From the NCBI GenBank assembly GCA_003156805.1, contig PMHV01000012.1, positions 480 to 59,635 of the forward strand: DNA of 59,156 nt. The letters run 5' to 3'. The position numbers and the translations under genes were made by a program. Position 1 is the first letter of the stretch. The number at the start of each line of letters is the position of its first letter. This DNA is from Acidobacteriaceae bacterium (GTDB lineage: Bacteria > Acidobacteriota > Terriglobia > Terriglobales > Acidobacteriaceae). Below are positions 24,832-32,019 of this stretch, in pieces. The notes below the pieces were generated by a model. That model was not told the DNA's origin, did no database searches, and saw nothing but the letters and a program-made list of their open reading frames with translations.

Positions 24832-25593
24832 ATGACGCGACCCACGGGGCAAAGCGAAGTAGCTACCCGCAGCCGAACCGCGGCCACGCTGAATACCGCC
24901 CTGGAAAAACGTCTGTTTTCTTACGCTGCCGCCGCCGGTGCCGCCGGAGTTGGCCTGCTGGCGCTGGCCCAATCCGCTCAGGCAGAGATTGTCTATACCC
25001 CGGCGGACATACCGATTCCCGCCAATCAAGTCCTGCCTCTCGATCTCAACCATGACGGCATTCAAGATTTCTTCTTCTTCCTTTCCCTGGGATCAAGCAG
25101 ACAGCCCGCAACCTTGAGCGTCGATCCCGTTCGACCAAACAATCGCATCCTGGGCAGCAAGTTGTACGCTTCCGCTCTTGCCTCCGGTGTCAATGTCGGA
25201 CCCGGCGGAAAGTTTCAGCAAGAGCATGACTTCATGGTGGAAAACGGATCCCCCTATCCCGGGCCGTTCGCGAGCAGGGGCCCGTGGAAAGGCAAGCAGG
25301 ATCGCTATCTTGGCCTGCGCTTTCTCATTAACGGAGAGACTCATTACGGTTGGGCGCGTCTCGCCATCAATGCCACCAACTTTCCTATGACCGCCACTCT
25401 CACCGGTTACGCCTACGAGACCGAGCCCAATACTGCGATCCTCACCGGCGCAACTTCCGGCTCCGACCAGACCGGCCAGAACCGCCAACCGGATTCAACG
25501 ACTCCCTCCTCGACCAACCCGACCCCTGCAACCCTCGGCATGCTCGCGATGGGTTCGGTAGGTCTAGTTACAGACGCACGCAGTCCCCGGTAG
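24832..25593 (+). CDS. paralogue of the preceding exported protein, C-terminal tail probably frameshifted
   Basis: A 253-residue protein sharing the layout of its neighbour: hydrophobic export segment ending AQSAQAE, then IVYTPADIPI, the loop LDLNHDGIQDFFFF, HYGWARLAIN and GYAYETEPNTAILTG. It has a Ser/Thr/Pro linker and then PATLGMLAMGSVGLV, but ends TDARSPR instead of an aromatic-Arg-Arg tail. One extra base after GLV would restore a YRRTQ end, so a single-base deletion is plausible. It has AGAGGA before the ATG. The pair probably arose by tandem duplication. Confidence 0.72.
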   Translation: MTRPTGQSEVATRSRTAATLNTALEKRLFSYAAAAGAAGVGLLALAQSAQAEIVYTPADIPIPANQVLPLDLNHDGIQDFFFFLSLGSSRQPATLSVDPVRPNNRILGSKLYASALASGVNVGPGGKFQQEHDFMVENGSPYPGPFASRGPWKGKQDRYLGLRFLINGETHYGWARLAINATNFPMTATLTGYAYETEPNTAILTGATSGSDQTGQNRQPDSTTPSSTNPTPATLGMLAMGSVGLVTDARSPR

Positions 25594-25633
25594 TCGCAGG
25601 AATCGTCAGCCGCCACCAGCGCCCGCACCGGAA

Positions 25634-26071
25634 TCACATAACCAGATCGCCCCGTACACGCCCTTTTTCTCGCGTCCTTCGCGGCCAGCCCTCTCCCGCG
25701 CCCGCCGCATCGCTACGCCCTGCACCACCACCACCAGAAAGTCGATCTGCTTCGAGGTGTGATGCCGCGCTCCTCAGGTTCACGCTCGCTGTCTGCAGCT
25801 TATAGAGTATTTGTCCCGCCTTCTTGTGATCGACCTGGCCGGACAGCAGCCGCTCCATGACTTGCCTCAGAGCCCGCTGCACCGATGCCGCATCGTCCAG
25901 CGGCGTCGATTCAAACCATTTCTGCTGAGCACGCTCTGCCTTTTTTCTCGCGCCCCGCTCGTGCTCACGCTGATGGGAATAGCAGTACCTGTGCCCCCTC
26001 ATCGCGGGACACCCGCAGAGTGTGGCGTTCTCCATCCTGTGCTGGCATAGAGGGACTGTTGCCGTTGCCAT
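25634..26071 (-). CDS. Cys/His-rich (probably zinc-binding) protein
   Basis: A 145-residue protein starting at the ATG at 26071 with GGAGG 8 bases upstream. The N-terminus holds CQHRMENATLCGCPAMRG and HRYCYSHQREHERG, a C-x9-C-x-C...C-x2-H cluster that should bind zinc. A helical middle (QRALRQVMERLLSGQVDHKK) and a Gly/Ala-rich tail follow. I recall similar proteins as common in Acidobacteriota, without known function. The last residues (RRTREKGRV) are encoded by a fragment of the TTTCTCGCGTCC dispersed repeat (25667-25686). Confidence 0.7.
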   Translation of the reverse strand: MATATVPLCQHRMENATLCGCPAMRGHRYCYSHQREHERGARKKAERAQQKWFESTPLDDAASVQRALRQVMERLLSGQVDHKKAGQILYKLQTASVNLRSAASHLEADRLSGGGGAGRSDAAGAGEGWPRRTREKGRVRGDLVM

Positions 26072-26293
26072 GTCTCGATCCTCCGTTTGTGGTTGAGGGC
26101 GCGGCGGTTTCGGCTGCGGGTTCACTTTCAGCTAGCGGGATGGCCCCCTCCCCCATTTTGCAAAATCTCTAGAATCATGGGCTTTGCGGTTTTTTGGCGG
26201 CAAATACCAGTTTCTAAAGAACTTAAGTCCTTAGTTCTTTTGAATCAATAACTTAGGCGCACCGGTTTCGGTTGCTTGGGCTGCACGCCACCC

Positions 26294-26440
26294 TAGCAGG
26301 CTGCTGAAAAAGCTGTTTTCGGTTGCGCTAACTTCACCCCGGCGGCTAAAGCCGCCATTGAAAACGGCAGTTATCGCAGCGCTGAAGCGCCTGCGCCACC
26401 CAAAATCAACGACGCGACCGTCTTTTTCAGCAGCCTGTTA
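26294..26440. mobile_element. MITE-like element with 19-base terminal inverted repeats
   Basis: The ends are TAGCAGGCTGCTGAAAAAG (26294-26312) and the reverse complement of TAACAGGCTGCTGAAAAAG (26422-26440), 18 of 19 identical. The 147-base body has no reading frame but two small palindromes, GGCGGCTAAAGCCGCC and GCGCTGAAGCGC. TA at both outer ends could be a target duplication, as made by IS630/Tc1-type transposases (inference). Confidence 0.75.
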
Positions 26441-26490
26441 GGCTCTGCTGCTTGTGCTGGGGCAATGATGGAATGAGTCGCGGTGGGATC

Positions 26491-26528
26491 GCAAGGTCAG
26501 ATGTCACAATGGGGCTGTGGAGAATTCT
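26491..26528. repeat. short repeat shared with 45998-46032
   Basis: GCAAGGTCAGATGTCACA followed by GGGCTGTGGA matches GCAAGGTTAGATGTCACA and GGGCTGTGGA at the second site. Both sites lie in gene-poor stretches next to other repeats. Confidence 0.7.
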
Positions 26529-26551
26529 GTGACGAAGGAATTGCGGAAGGC

Positions 26552-26595
26552 GGACCTCAGACCTCGGACCTCAGACCTCGGACCTCAGACCTCAG
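26552..26595. repeat. tandem repeat of GACCTCAGACCTCG
   Basis: About three copies of a 14-base unit GACCTCAGACCTCG in direct tandem. The same heptamers build the inverted spacers at 1838-1905 and 45073-45172. Confidence 0.85.
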
Positions 26596-26620
26596 CCAAG
26601 GCGCGCCTGTGGTCCCCAGG

Positions 26621-26684
26621 GCTCGCAAAAGGCGGCGAGACCCTTCGACTCCGCTCAGGGCGGGGCCTGGGGCACCCGGCCACA
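26621..26684. repeat. dispersed repeat related to the GGAGTCGAAGG family
   Basis: Contains CCTTCGACTCCGCTCAGGGC and GGGGCACCCGG, the reverse complement of the right half of the repeats at 20911-20977 and 27601-27653. Confidence 0.65.
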
Positions 26685-26880
26685 AATATTTCCCTGCGGA
26701 TCATCGACTTACGCAAAAAACGTCATGCCCTTCCACATTGCACCATCCCTGGTGCAATCGTCGGAAAGTCGCGGGATTTCTCGGTGAGAGATCCGCCTGC
26801 GGTTGCCCCGTCCTTGTCGCTGCTCCTTTGGCAGGGACAGGGCGGGGATTTTGAGTCCCCTCTGGCCCAGACGCACGAAA

Positions 26881-26901
26881 GCCCCGGTAGTCATCCGGGG
26901 C
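26881..26901 (-). terminator. probable terminator downstream of the tRNA-like gene
   Basis: The perfect 7-base-pair stem GCCCCGG/CCGGGGC with a 7-base loop is followed on the minus strand by TTTCG. The T-tract is short. It lies about 95 bases after the tRNA-like gene. Confidence 0.45.
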
Positions 26902-26993
26902 CTTCCGCGGAATTAGTACTGAACGCCGCCCGCCACTTTCGATGATAAACGCGACGCTGACCGTGTCAAGAAATAAAATAAGTCGAGTGACCG

Positions 26994-27082
26994 CGGAGGG
27001 CGAGGGACTCGAACCCTAATGGCTGACTAAGCCACTCGACCGCTTGACGGGCGGCGTCCAGTACCCACTGGCAACGCCCTCC
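26994..27082 (-). tRNA. class II tRNA-like gene with probable 8/4 acceptor-T architecture
   Basis: On the minus strand an 89-base RNA folds into a cloverleaf. Acceptor: GGAGGGCG with CGCCCTCC, 8 pairs. D arm: CCAGT-GGGT-ACTGG. Anticodon arm: GCCGC-CCGTCAA-GCGGT. Long variable arm: TGGCT-TAGTC-AGCCA. T arm: AGGG-TTCGAGT-CCCT, only 4 pairs with a perfect T loop. The discriminator base is G and CCA is not encoded. A 7/5 fold is possible but leaves a T-C mismatch. The 5-pair D stem with a 4-base loop resembles tRNA-Sec and the 8/4 allo-tRNAs. The middle of the loop reads GTC, with C instead of U at position 33, so decoding is unclear. A degenerate tRNA-Ser is the alternative. Confidence 0.5.
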
Positions 27083-27095
27083 AAACACCGCCCGC

Positions 27096-27118
27096 TGCAG
27101 AGAATTCTATTCTCTGCA
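27096..27118. other. perfect hairpin just upstream of the tRNA-like gene
   Basis: TGCAGAGAA and TTCTCTGCA form a 9-pair stem with a 5-base loop. No T-tract follows on either strand, so it may be an operator or RNA-processing element rather than a terminator. Confidence 0.5.
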
Positions 27119-27196
27119 TCACCCACCAGAATGTTCCTCGCGAAATAAACCGGAACGAATTTCCAAATTGGGAGGTGTCATTTGAATAACTGGGGA

Positions 27197-27577
27197 TCAC
27201 CCCGCCAGCAGCGCCACCCCCGCTGCCACCAGACATGCCGCAATCCAGCGCCGGGTGTCGACCCGCTCGTGCAGAAAAATTCTCGCCGCAAAGGCGTTGC
27301 CGATAAACGTCAGCGAAGCCGCCGCCGGAGCCACCAGGCTCACCTCTCCCCACGAAAGCGCAAACAGCAGGCTGAAAAACGCAACCGCCATCGCGGTTAC
27401 GCCCAGCACGAAATTTCCGTTGCGCAGCACGCGGCCAATCACCGTCCACAAGCCGGATCGCCGCCACAGCGCTCCCACATCGCCCACTTGCTTCATAGCC
27501 CGCGCCAGCAGCACATCGCCGATAACGGAAACCACCACAATGACAACAATCCCGCCCCAGGCGTAAGCACTGTTCAT
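27197..27577 (-). CDS. EamA/SMR-type membrane protein, second of a pair
   Basis: A 126-residue protein with four predicted membrane helices (GGIVVIVVVSVIGDVLLARAM, VLGVTAMAVAFFSLLFALSW, LVAPAAASLTFIGNAFAARI, WIAACLVAAGVALLAG) and the kink motif of EmrE/EamA half-transporters. Its ATG overlaps the stop of the upstream gene by 4 bases. The size and pairing are like the ArnE/ArnF undecaprenyl-phosphate-aminoarabinose flippase. Substrate unknown. Confidence 0.75.
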   Translation of the reverse strand: MNSAYAWGGIVVIVVVSVIGDVLLARAMKQVGDVGALWRRSGLWTVIGRVLRNGNFVLGVTAMAVAFFSLLFALSWGEVSLVAPAAASLTFIGNAFAARIFLHERVDTRRWIAACLVAAGVALLAG

Positions 27578-28092
27578 AATTCCACTCCGCTGGGTGCCCG
27601 ATTTCTCGCGTCCTTGGCGAGAAGCCTGCCCTGAGCGGAGTCGAAGGGTGGGGTATCTGCCGTCGTCACGATGGCGCGAGGTTCGTCCTCACGCTCGGCC
27701 GGTTCCGCATGCGCATGCTTCGTCAGCGCAGGCCCTCCGGCAATAAATCCGACGCCGCCGGAGATGAACGCAATCCCCAGCCAGCGCAGCGCGCTCACGT
27801 GCTCATGCAACACAAACCGCGCCACCAGCGCCAGCATCACATACCCAAGAGACGTTGCCGGCAAAACGTACGTAAGATCGGCCCAGGAAAGCGCAGTCAT
27901 GTAGGTGGCAAAAAATGCGAGGAGCAGAAGAATTCCACCGGCGACCCAGGGATTGAGCACCGCCAGAATCAAGCTTTGCAGATGATGAAGGGAAATGCTG
28001 CCGGCCTGCTTCATCCCATGCGAAAGCATGGAGTCACCGGCCGCGGCGAAAACCGTGACTCCAGCCAGCACAAGATATTTACGAAAAGTCAT
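27574..28092 (-). CDS. EamA/SMR-type membrane protein, first of a pair
   Basis: A 172-residue protein. The first about 125 residues have four helices with GDSMLSHGMKQAG, SWADLTYVLPATSLGYVMLA and RWLGIAFISGGVGFIAGG, homologous in layout to the downstream gene. After that comes a hydrophilic tail of about 45 residues (AHAEPAEREDEPRAIV and PFDSAQGRLLAKDARN). The tail is encoded by the TTTCTCGCGTCC dispersed repeat. With its partner it probably forms a heterodimeric small transporter. Confidence 0.75.
   Translation of the reverse strand: MTFRKYLVLAGVTVFAAAGDSMLSHGMKQAGSISLHHLQSLILAVLNPWVAGGILLLLAFFATYMTALSWADLTYVLPATSLGYVMLALVARFVLHEHVSALRWLGIAFISGGVGFIAGGPALTKHAHAEPAEREDEPRAIVTTADTPPFDSAQGRLLAKDARNRAPSGVEL
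27601..27653. repeat. dispersed repeat, TTTCTCGCGTCC family, inside a reading frame
   Basis: The close partner of 20923-20976. On the minus strand it encodes the C-terminal tail of the first EamA/SMR protein. Confidence 0.85.
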
Positions 28093-28213
28093 CGGCGGCT
28101 GAGGAGCGGCATCCTATTCTTTGTATTTTCGGAAAATTCGCGAGTCTCGATCCAGTATAGCGAAAACGCGGCTTGAATCGGCGCGATGGCGGCTCTCTGC
28201 CGAACTGGCTGCT

Positions 28214-28630
28214 TCATGACAGCGGGAACAATTGAAGATCGAGAACCCGCCCGTAACGGACAAAATCTTGATCGGTGCTGAAGATCCGCCAGCGCCGACG
28301 GCCGCTGACGGCACAAATCAACATATCGGCAGGCGAGGAAGCGACTCCCGAACCTTTGCAGCGATTACTCATGCCCGCCGCTTCCTCGTAGTCTTCCGCG
28401 GTCAAAGTTACATCTTCGAAGAAACGCAGATGCTTTCTAATTCTTTGAAACTGGCCGTCCTCGCGAATTCCGGAAAGCACTTCCTGCCTTACACTGCCCA
28501 GCAACTGCACCCTGCCCTCACGCACTAATTCGTCCAATCCCAGAGTCAGTCGGAGTTCCCGTTCCGAGAGATCAACGGCACGACGGCGCAAAGCCAGAGA
28601 CCAAACTGGGGTATCGACGATGACCATCAT
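28214..28630 (-). CDS. vapC: PIN-domain toxin, VapC type
   Basis: A 138-residue PIN domain: first Asp in VIVDTPVWSLALRR, Glu in GSVRQEVLSGI, third acid in SPADMLICAVSG and last Asp in FSTDQDFVRYG. The ATG overlaps the antitoxin stop by 4 bases (ATGA). It is the toxin of a VapBC module and most likely a tRNA-cleaving ribonuclease. Confidence 0.87.
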   Translation of the reverse strand: MMVIVDTPVWSLALRRRAVDLSERELRLTLGLDELVREGRVQLLGSVRQEVLSGIREDGQFQRIRKHLRFFEDVTLTAEDYEEAAGMSNRCKGSGVASSPADMLICAVSGRRRWRIFSTDQDFVRYGRVLDLQLFPLS

Positions 28631-28833
28631 CGGCGTTTTCGCTTGCGCTCCGCCTTGTAGTCATAGTCAGAATCGAAGTCTACTGTCCCGAAGTCCGCAA
28701 GGATCGTCAGTTGCTTGCGGCGGCGAACATACTCTTCAAGAGCCCTGGTCACCGCTTCTTTTTTCGTGCGATGCCCGCCGCTCCTGCGCGCTTCCTCTAT
28801 CAGGCGATCGTCGAGAGCAAGATTGGTAGCCAT
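28627..28833 (-). CDS. vapB: VapB-type antitoxin
   Basis: A 68-residue protein from the ATG at 28833 (MATNLALDDRLIEEARRSGG). The frame extends 51 bases upstream, but the operator and the -10 box overlap that part, so the shorter start is favoured. RHH-like N-terminus (HRTKKEAVTRALEEYVRRRK) and an acidic then basic C-terminus (VDFDSDYDYKAERKRKRR). Partner of the downstream PIN toxin. Confidence 0.82.
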   Translation of the reverse strand: MATNLALDDRLIEEARRSGGHRTKKEAVTRALEEYVRRRKQLTILADFGTVDFDSDYDYKAERKRKRR

Positions 28834-28868
28834 GTGTAGAGTATTACACATAGATATGTGGAGAGCAA
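28832..28868 (-). promoter_or_regulatory. vapBC promoter with operator over the start codon
   Basis: A perfect inverted repeat ATGTGTA-N6-TACACAT (28832-28851) covers the vapB start codon. On the minus strand TTGCTC (28863-28868) and TAATAC (28841-28846) are 16 bases apart. Transcription should begin at or next to the ATG, giving a leaderless mRNA repressed by the antitoxin (inference). Confidence 0.7.
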
Positions 28869-28926
28869 CCAGCGCCTTAGACAACCGTGGCTCCCAGGCC
28901 GCGGAGTAACAGAGGAAAAACCCGCC

Positions 28927-30393
28927 TTAGGCTTTCGCCAGCGCAGCCGCGGCATCGTCGCTATGCTGCTTGACCATCTTGTTGCGCGCGTGGCGCAGCT
29001 TCAGGAAAGTTTTTGCTTCCTTGTAAAGCCGCTTGCGGTCGTTGCTGTCAAACATGGCCTTCCTCAAGATGCGGAACACAGCCTTGGGCCGGAAGTAATA
29101 TTCGTCGTAGAAACGGTGCACGGCGGAAAGAATCTCATCCGCGGGCAGTCCCGGATATTCAATGTGCGCCAGTTGGTGGCCGCCTTCATCCACCATCTTG
29201 TTGTCGCCGACGATGAAACCGTTCTTCACCGCATAGTCATACAGCTCGGTGCCGGGATAGGCGTGGGCCACGGAAACCTGAATGGTTTCCACGTCGAGTT
29301 CTTTGGCGAAGGCGATGGTGTTGTTGATGGTCTCAGGCGTCTCACCCGGCAATCCCATAATGAAGTCGCCGTGGACGACCAAGCCGAGCTTATGGCAATC
29401 CTTGGTGAACTGGCGCGCGCGTTCGATAGTCGCGCCCTTCTTGATGTTCTTCAGAATCTGCTGGTCGCCCGATTCATAGCCCACGATCAGCAGCCTGCAA
29501 CCGGCATCCTTCATCGCCTTGAGCGTCTCGAAGTCGGTGGTCACGCGCGAAGTGCAGGACCACGTCAGGCCCAGCGGTTTCAATTTGGTGCAGAGCTCAA
29601 TGGTACGCGCCTTCTGAATGTTGAAGGTGTCGTCGTCGAAGAAAAATTCTTTCACTTCCGGCCAGTAGGCTTTGACCTTCGCCATTTCCGCCGCCACGTC
29701 GTCGGTGGAGCGTTTGCGCCACGGATGTCCGCTCAAAGTCTGCGGCCACAGGCAGAACGTGCACTGCGCGGGACATCCGCGCGTGGTGTAAAGCGAAACG
29801 TAAGGATTCAGCAGGAAGGGCACGTTGTAGCGCGTGACATCGAGGTCGCGCTTGTAGACATCGGTCACGTGGGGAAGGGAATCGAGATCCTGAATCTGCG
29901 GCGCGTCGGGATTGTGTACGGCCTTGTCGTCTTTCAAAAACGAAATGCCGGCAATCTCTTCCAGCGGCTTGCCTTTGGCGTAGTCGACAACGGCATAGTC
30001 GAATTCTTTGCGGGCAACGAAATCGATGGACGGACAATCGCGCAGCGACTTCTCCGGCAGCACGCTGACGTGCGGCCCCACGAAAGCGATCTTGATTCTG
30101 GGATTCGCTTCTTTAATGGCGCGGGCGAGGCCGATGTCGCCGGGAAACCCCGGCGTCGAGGTGAACAAAACCAGAAACTCGTACTCCTTGGCGATCTCGA
30201 TGGTCTGCTCCGCCGAGACGTAATGCGGAGGCGCATCCAGCAGCCGCGCACCCTCCAGCATCCCCGCCGGATAAGCCAGCCACACCGGGTACCAAAAGCT
30301 TTCGATCTCGCGGGTGGCGGGCCAACGGGAGCCGGCGCCGCCGTCGAAATTCTCAAACGAAGGGGGATTCAGAAACAGAGTTTTTAAGGGCAT
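28927..30393 (-). CDS. hpnJ: hopanoid-associated radical SAM protein HpnJ
   Basis: A 488-residue B12-binding-type radical SAM enzyme. The N-terminus MPLKTLFLNPPSFENFDGGA and GSRWPATREIESFWYP is diagnostic of HpnJ. A cobalamin-fold part follows (FVGPHVSVLPEKS), then the cluster motif CPAQCTFC (C-x3-C-x2-C) in YTTRGCPAQCTFCLWPQ, and VKEFFFDDDTFN. HpnJ acts late in hopanoid head-group synthesis, converting the glucosaminyl to the cyclitol ether of bacteriohopanetetrol. It lies 8 kb from hpnE on the other strand. No HpnI or HpnK is visible nearby. Confidence 0.92.
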   Translation of the reverse strand: MPLKTLFLNPPSFENFDGGAGSRWPATREIESFWYPVWLAYPAGMLEGARLLDAPPHYVSAEQTIEIAKEYEFLVLFTSTPGFPGDIGLARAIKEANPRIKIAFVGPHVSVLPEKSLRDCPSIDFVARKEFDYAVVDYAKGKPLEEIAGISFLKDDKAVHNPDAPQIQDLDSLPHVTDVYKRDLDVTRYNVPFLLNPYVSLYTTRGCPAQCTFCLWPQTLSGHPWRKRSTDDVAAEMAKVKAYWPEVKEFFFDDDTFNIQKARTIELCTKLKPLGLTWSCTSRVTTDFETLKAMKDAGCRLLIVGYESGDQQILKNIKKGATIERARQFTKDCHKLGLVVHGDFIMGLPGETPETINNTIAFAKELDVETIQVSVAHAYPGTELYDYAVKNGFIVGDNKMVDEGGHQLAHIEYPGLPADEILSAVHRFYDEYYFRPKAVFRILRKAMFDSNDRKRLYKEAKTFLKLRHARNKMVKQHSDDAAAALAKA

Positions 30394-30480
30394 ATTGGGT
30401 AAGGTCTTATTTTACCATTACCGCGGGCTTGTGATGCGGCGGAAGCGGTGATTCCGCGGGTTCGCCTGAGCGGGAGAGAT

Positions 30481-31821
30481 TCACTGTTTGCCGAGGGCCC
30501 ACTTTTCCAAATCGCCGGTAGAGCGCATGAGGGCGACCTGGTTGCGCTGCAGATCGAAGGCCGCGTCCTGCAGAGCGATAAATTTCTCACCGGCTTGCGT
30601 GGCGGCATCGTCGAGATCGTGAAGTGTGGCCGTGCCGGCGTCGGCGCGAGTTTGAACCGCTTCGATATTCTGGCGGGCGATTTCGTATTCGAGTTCGGCC
30701 ACATCGCGGGCAGCCTGCATCTGGGCTACGCTGCGCTGCAGACGCAGGGTTTCTTCCGAGACCTGATTGCGTGCGGCCTCGGCCTGCTTATTGGCTTTGA
30801 AAGCTTCCGACTCCGCTTCCTCGACGCGAGCATGCTGCGACAGGTTCAGGAAAGGGAAGTGAATGGCCACTCCGATGGAGGCGTTGTTGGGCTGGAACTT
30901 CTTGTAGTACGCATCGTAATTGTTAAAGGTGGCGAGGTTGGCATATTGCGCCGCGAAATCCACACTGGGCCATAGGGATCTGTGCTCAGCTTTTACCCGG
31001 AGATATTGCGAACGAGCGTGCTCGACCGCAGCCCGCACCCCTAGATTCGTATCCAAGGCTTTGGCCGATGCGTCTTCCGCCTGGGTTACTACCGGTAGGG
31101 CCGGCATCGACTCAGGATCGATTTCAATGGATGCGACGGGGAGTCCGGTCAGCTTGGAAAGATGCTCGCGGAGAACGTCTGCCGACCCATTGGCCTCGGC
31201 GAGACGCAAGCGCACGCGAGCAACCGACAAACGCGCCTTGGCGCCATCGACTTCGCTGTCAACGCCCTCCTTAACCCGCTGCGCCACCGCCGTTTCCATT
31301 TTTTCCGCCTCGGACTCGGTTTGGTGCAGCCGGGTGAGGCGCTGCTCCCACTTGGCCAAGGCCGCATAGCTCAGTACGGCGTCCTGGATGGTCTGATCGC
31401 GCTGATCTTTAGTGTGCAGCGCGCTTACGGCGACATCGGACTGGGCCGCGCGAATGAAATCTTTCAGCGCGGGGTTGATGAGCGCCGACTGCGCATTCAC
31501 GTTGAAGAGGGACGGGGCAGCACCTTCCAAGCTGAGCGGAAATCCGTCGGACCATCCCAGTCCGGCGCCTGCGATTAACTGCGGAATGTAATTGTTGCGC
31601 AGTTCGGAGTACGCGGCAACTGCGCGCTTCTGGTCCGCCTGGGCGACCGCGACCGCAGTGCCGTGGGCCACAGCCAGTTCCACCGCGTGCTTCAGCGTGA
31701 GCGGCTCGGCCAGCAGGGAAGCGGGCATGAGTGAAAGGATTGCCAGCAGGAGCTTATGCATGAGCGCGACCCTGCGTGATTTCTTCAACATTGATTCATT
31801 CCACATTGATTCATTCTTCAT
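30481..31821 (-). CDS. TolC-type outer-membrane efflux protein
   Basis: A 446-residue protein from the ATG at 31821, which has AAGG about 8 bases upstream; the longer frame to 31953 lacks support. The signal peptide is LLLAILSLMPASLLAEP. Two outer-membrane-efflux repeats follow, with long coiled-coil helices (LTLKHAVELAVAHG, then ARVEEAESEAFKANKQAEAA). A copy of NESM is repeated at the very N-terminus (MKNESMWNESM). It is an exit duct for an RND, ABC or type I pump. No pump gene is adjacent; a HlyD-type adaptor lies 4 kb away on the same strand. Confidence 0.85.
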   Translation of the reverse strand: MKNESMWNESMLKKSRRVALMHKLLLAILSLMPASLLAEPLTLKHAVELAVAHGTAVAVAQADQKRAVAAYSELRNNYIPQLIAGAGLGWSDGFPLSLEGAAPSLFNVNAQSALINPALKDFIRAAQSDVAVSALHTKDQRDQTIQDAVLSYAALAKWEQRLTRLHQTESEAEKMETAVAQRVKEGVDSEVDGAKARLSVARVRLRLAEANGSADVLREHLSKLTGLPVASIEIDPESMPALPVVTQAEDASAKALDTNLGVRAAVEHARSQYLRVKAEHRSLWPSVDFAAQYANLATFNNYDAYYKKFQPNNASIGVAIHFPFLNLSQHARVEEAESEAFKANKQAEAARNQVSEETLRLQRSVAQMQAARDVAELEYEIARQNIEAVQTRADAGTATLHDLDDAATQAGEKFIALQDAAFDLQRNQVALMRSTGDLEKWALGKQ

Positions 31822-32019
31822 GGTTCTCACCTTTGCGGCACCTGGGAAGATTTTACGGGCGATTGGATGCGAGAGAAATGATAAGGATGAGTCAGTGCCC
31901 GGCGCCTGGGCCGGGCGTGGTAAAGCTATTTCACCACAGAGGCACAGAGGCACGGAGAAAAACGAGTAGGAATGTCAGCGCGAAAGACGGAAGTATTATA
32001 GTTTAAGGAGCAGGAAGCC

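Noticed and set aside
26552-26595. A CRISPR array in the GACCTCAGACCTCG repeats
   Set aside because: The units are 14 bases in direct contact with no spacers, and no cas genes are present.
26994-27082. Assignment of the tRNA-like gene as an ordinary tRNA-Sec
   Set aside because: TCA is present in the loop but out of register: the stem GCCGC/GCGGT would place GTC at the anticodon position. The acceptor plus T stems add up to 12 pairs, not 13.
28858-30387. A 509-residue open frame on the plus strand opposite hpnJ
   Set aside because: It is a GC-driven antisense shadow: the minus-strand protein has clear radical SAM motifs while this frame has none.
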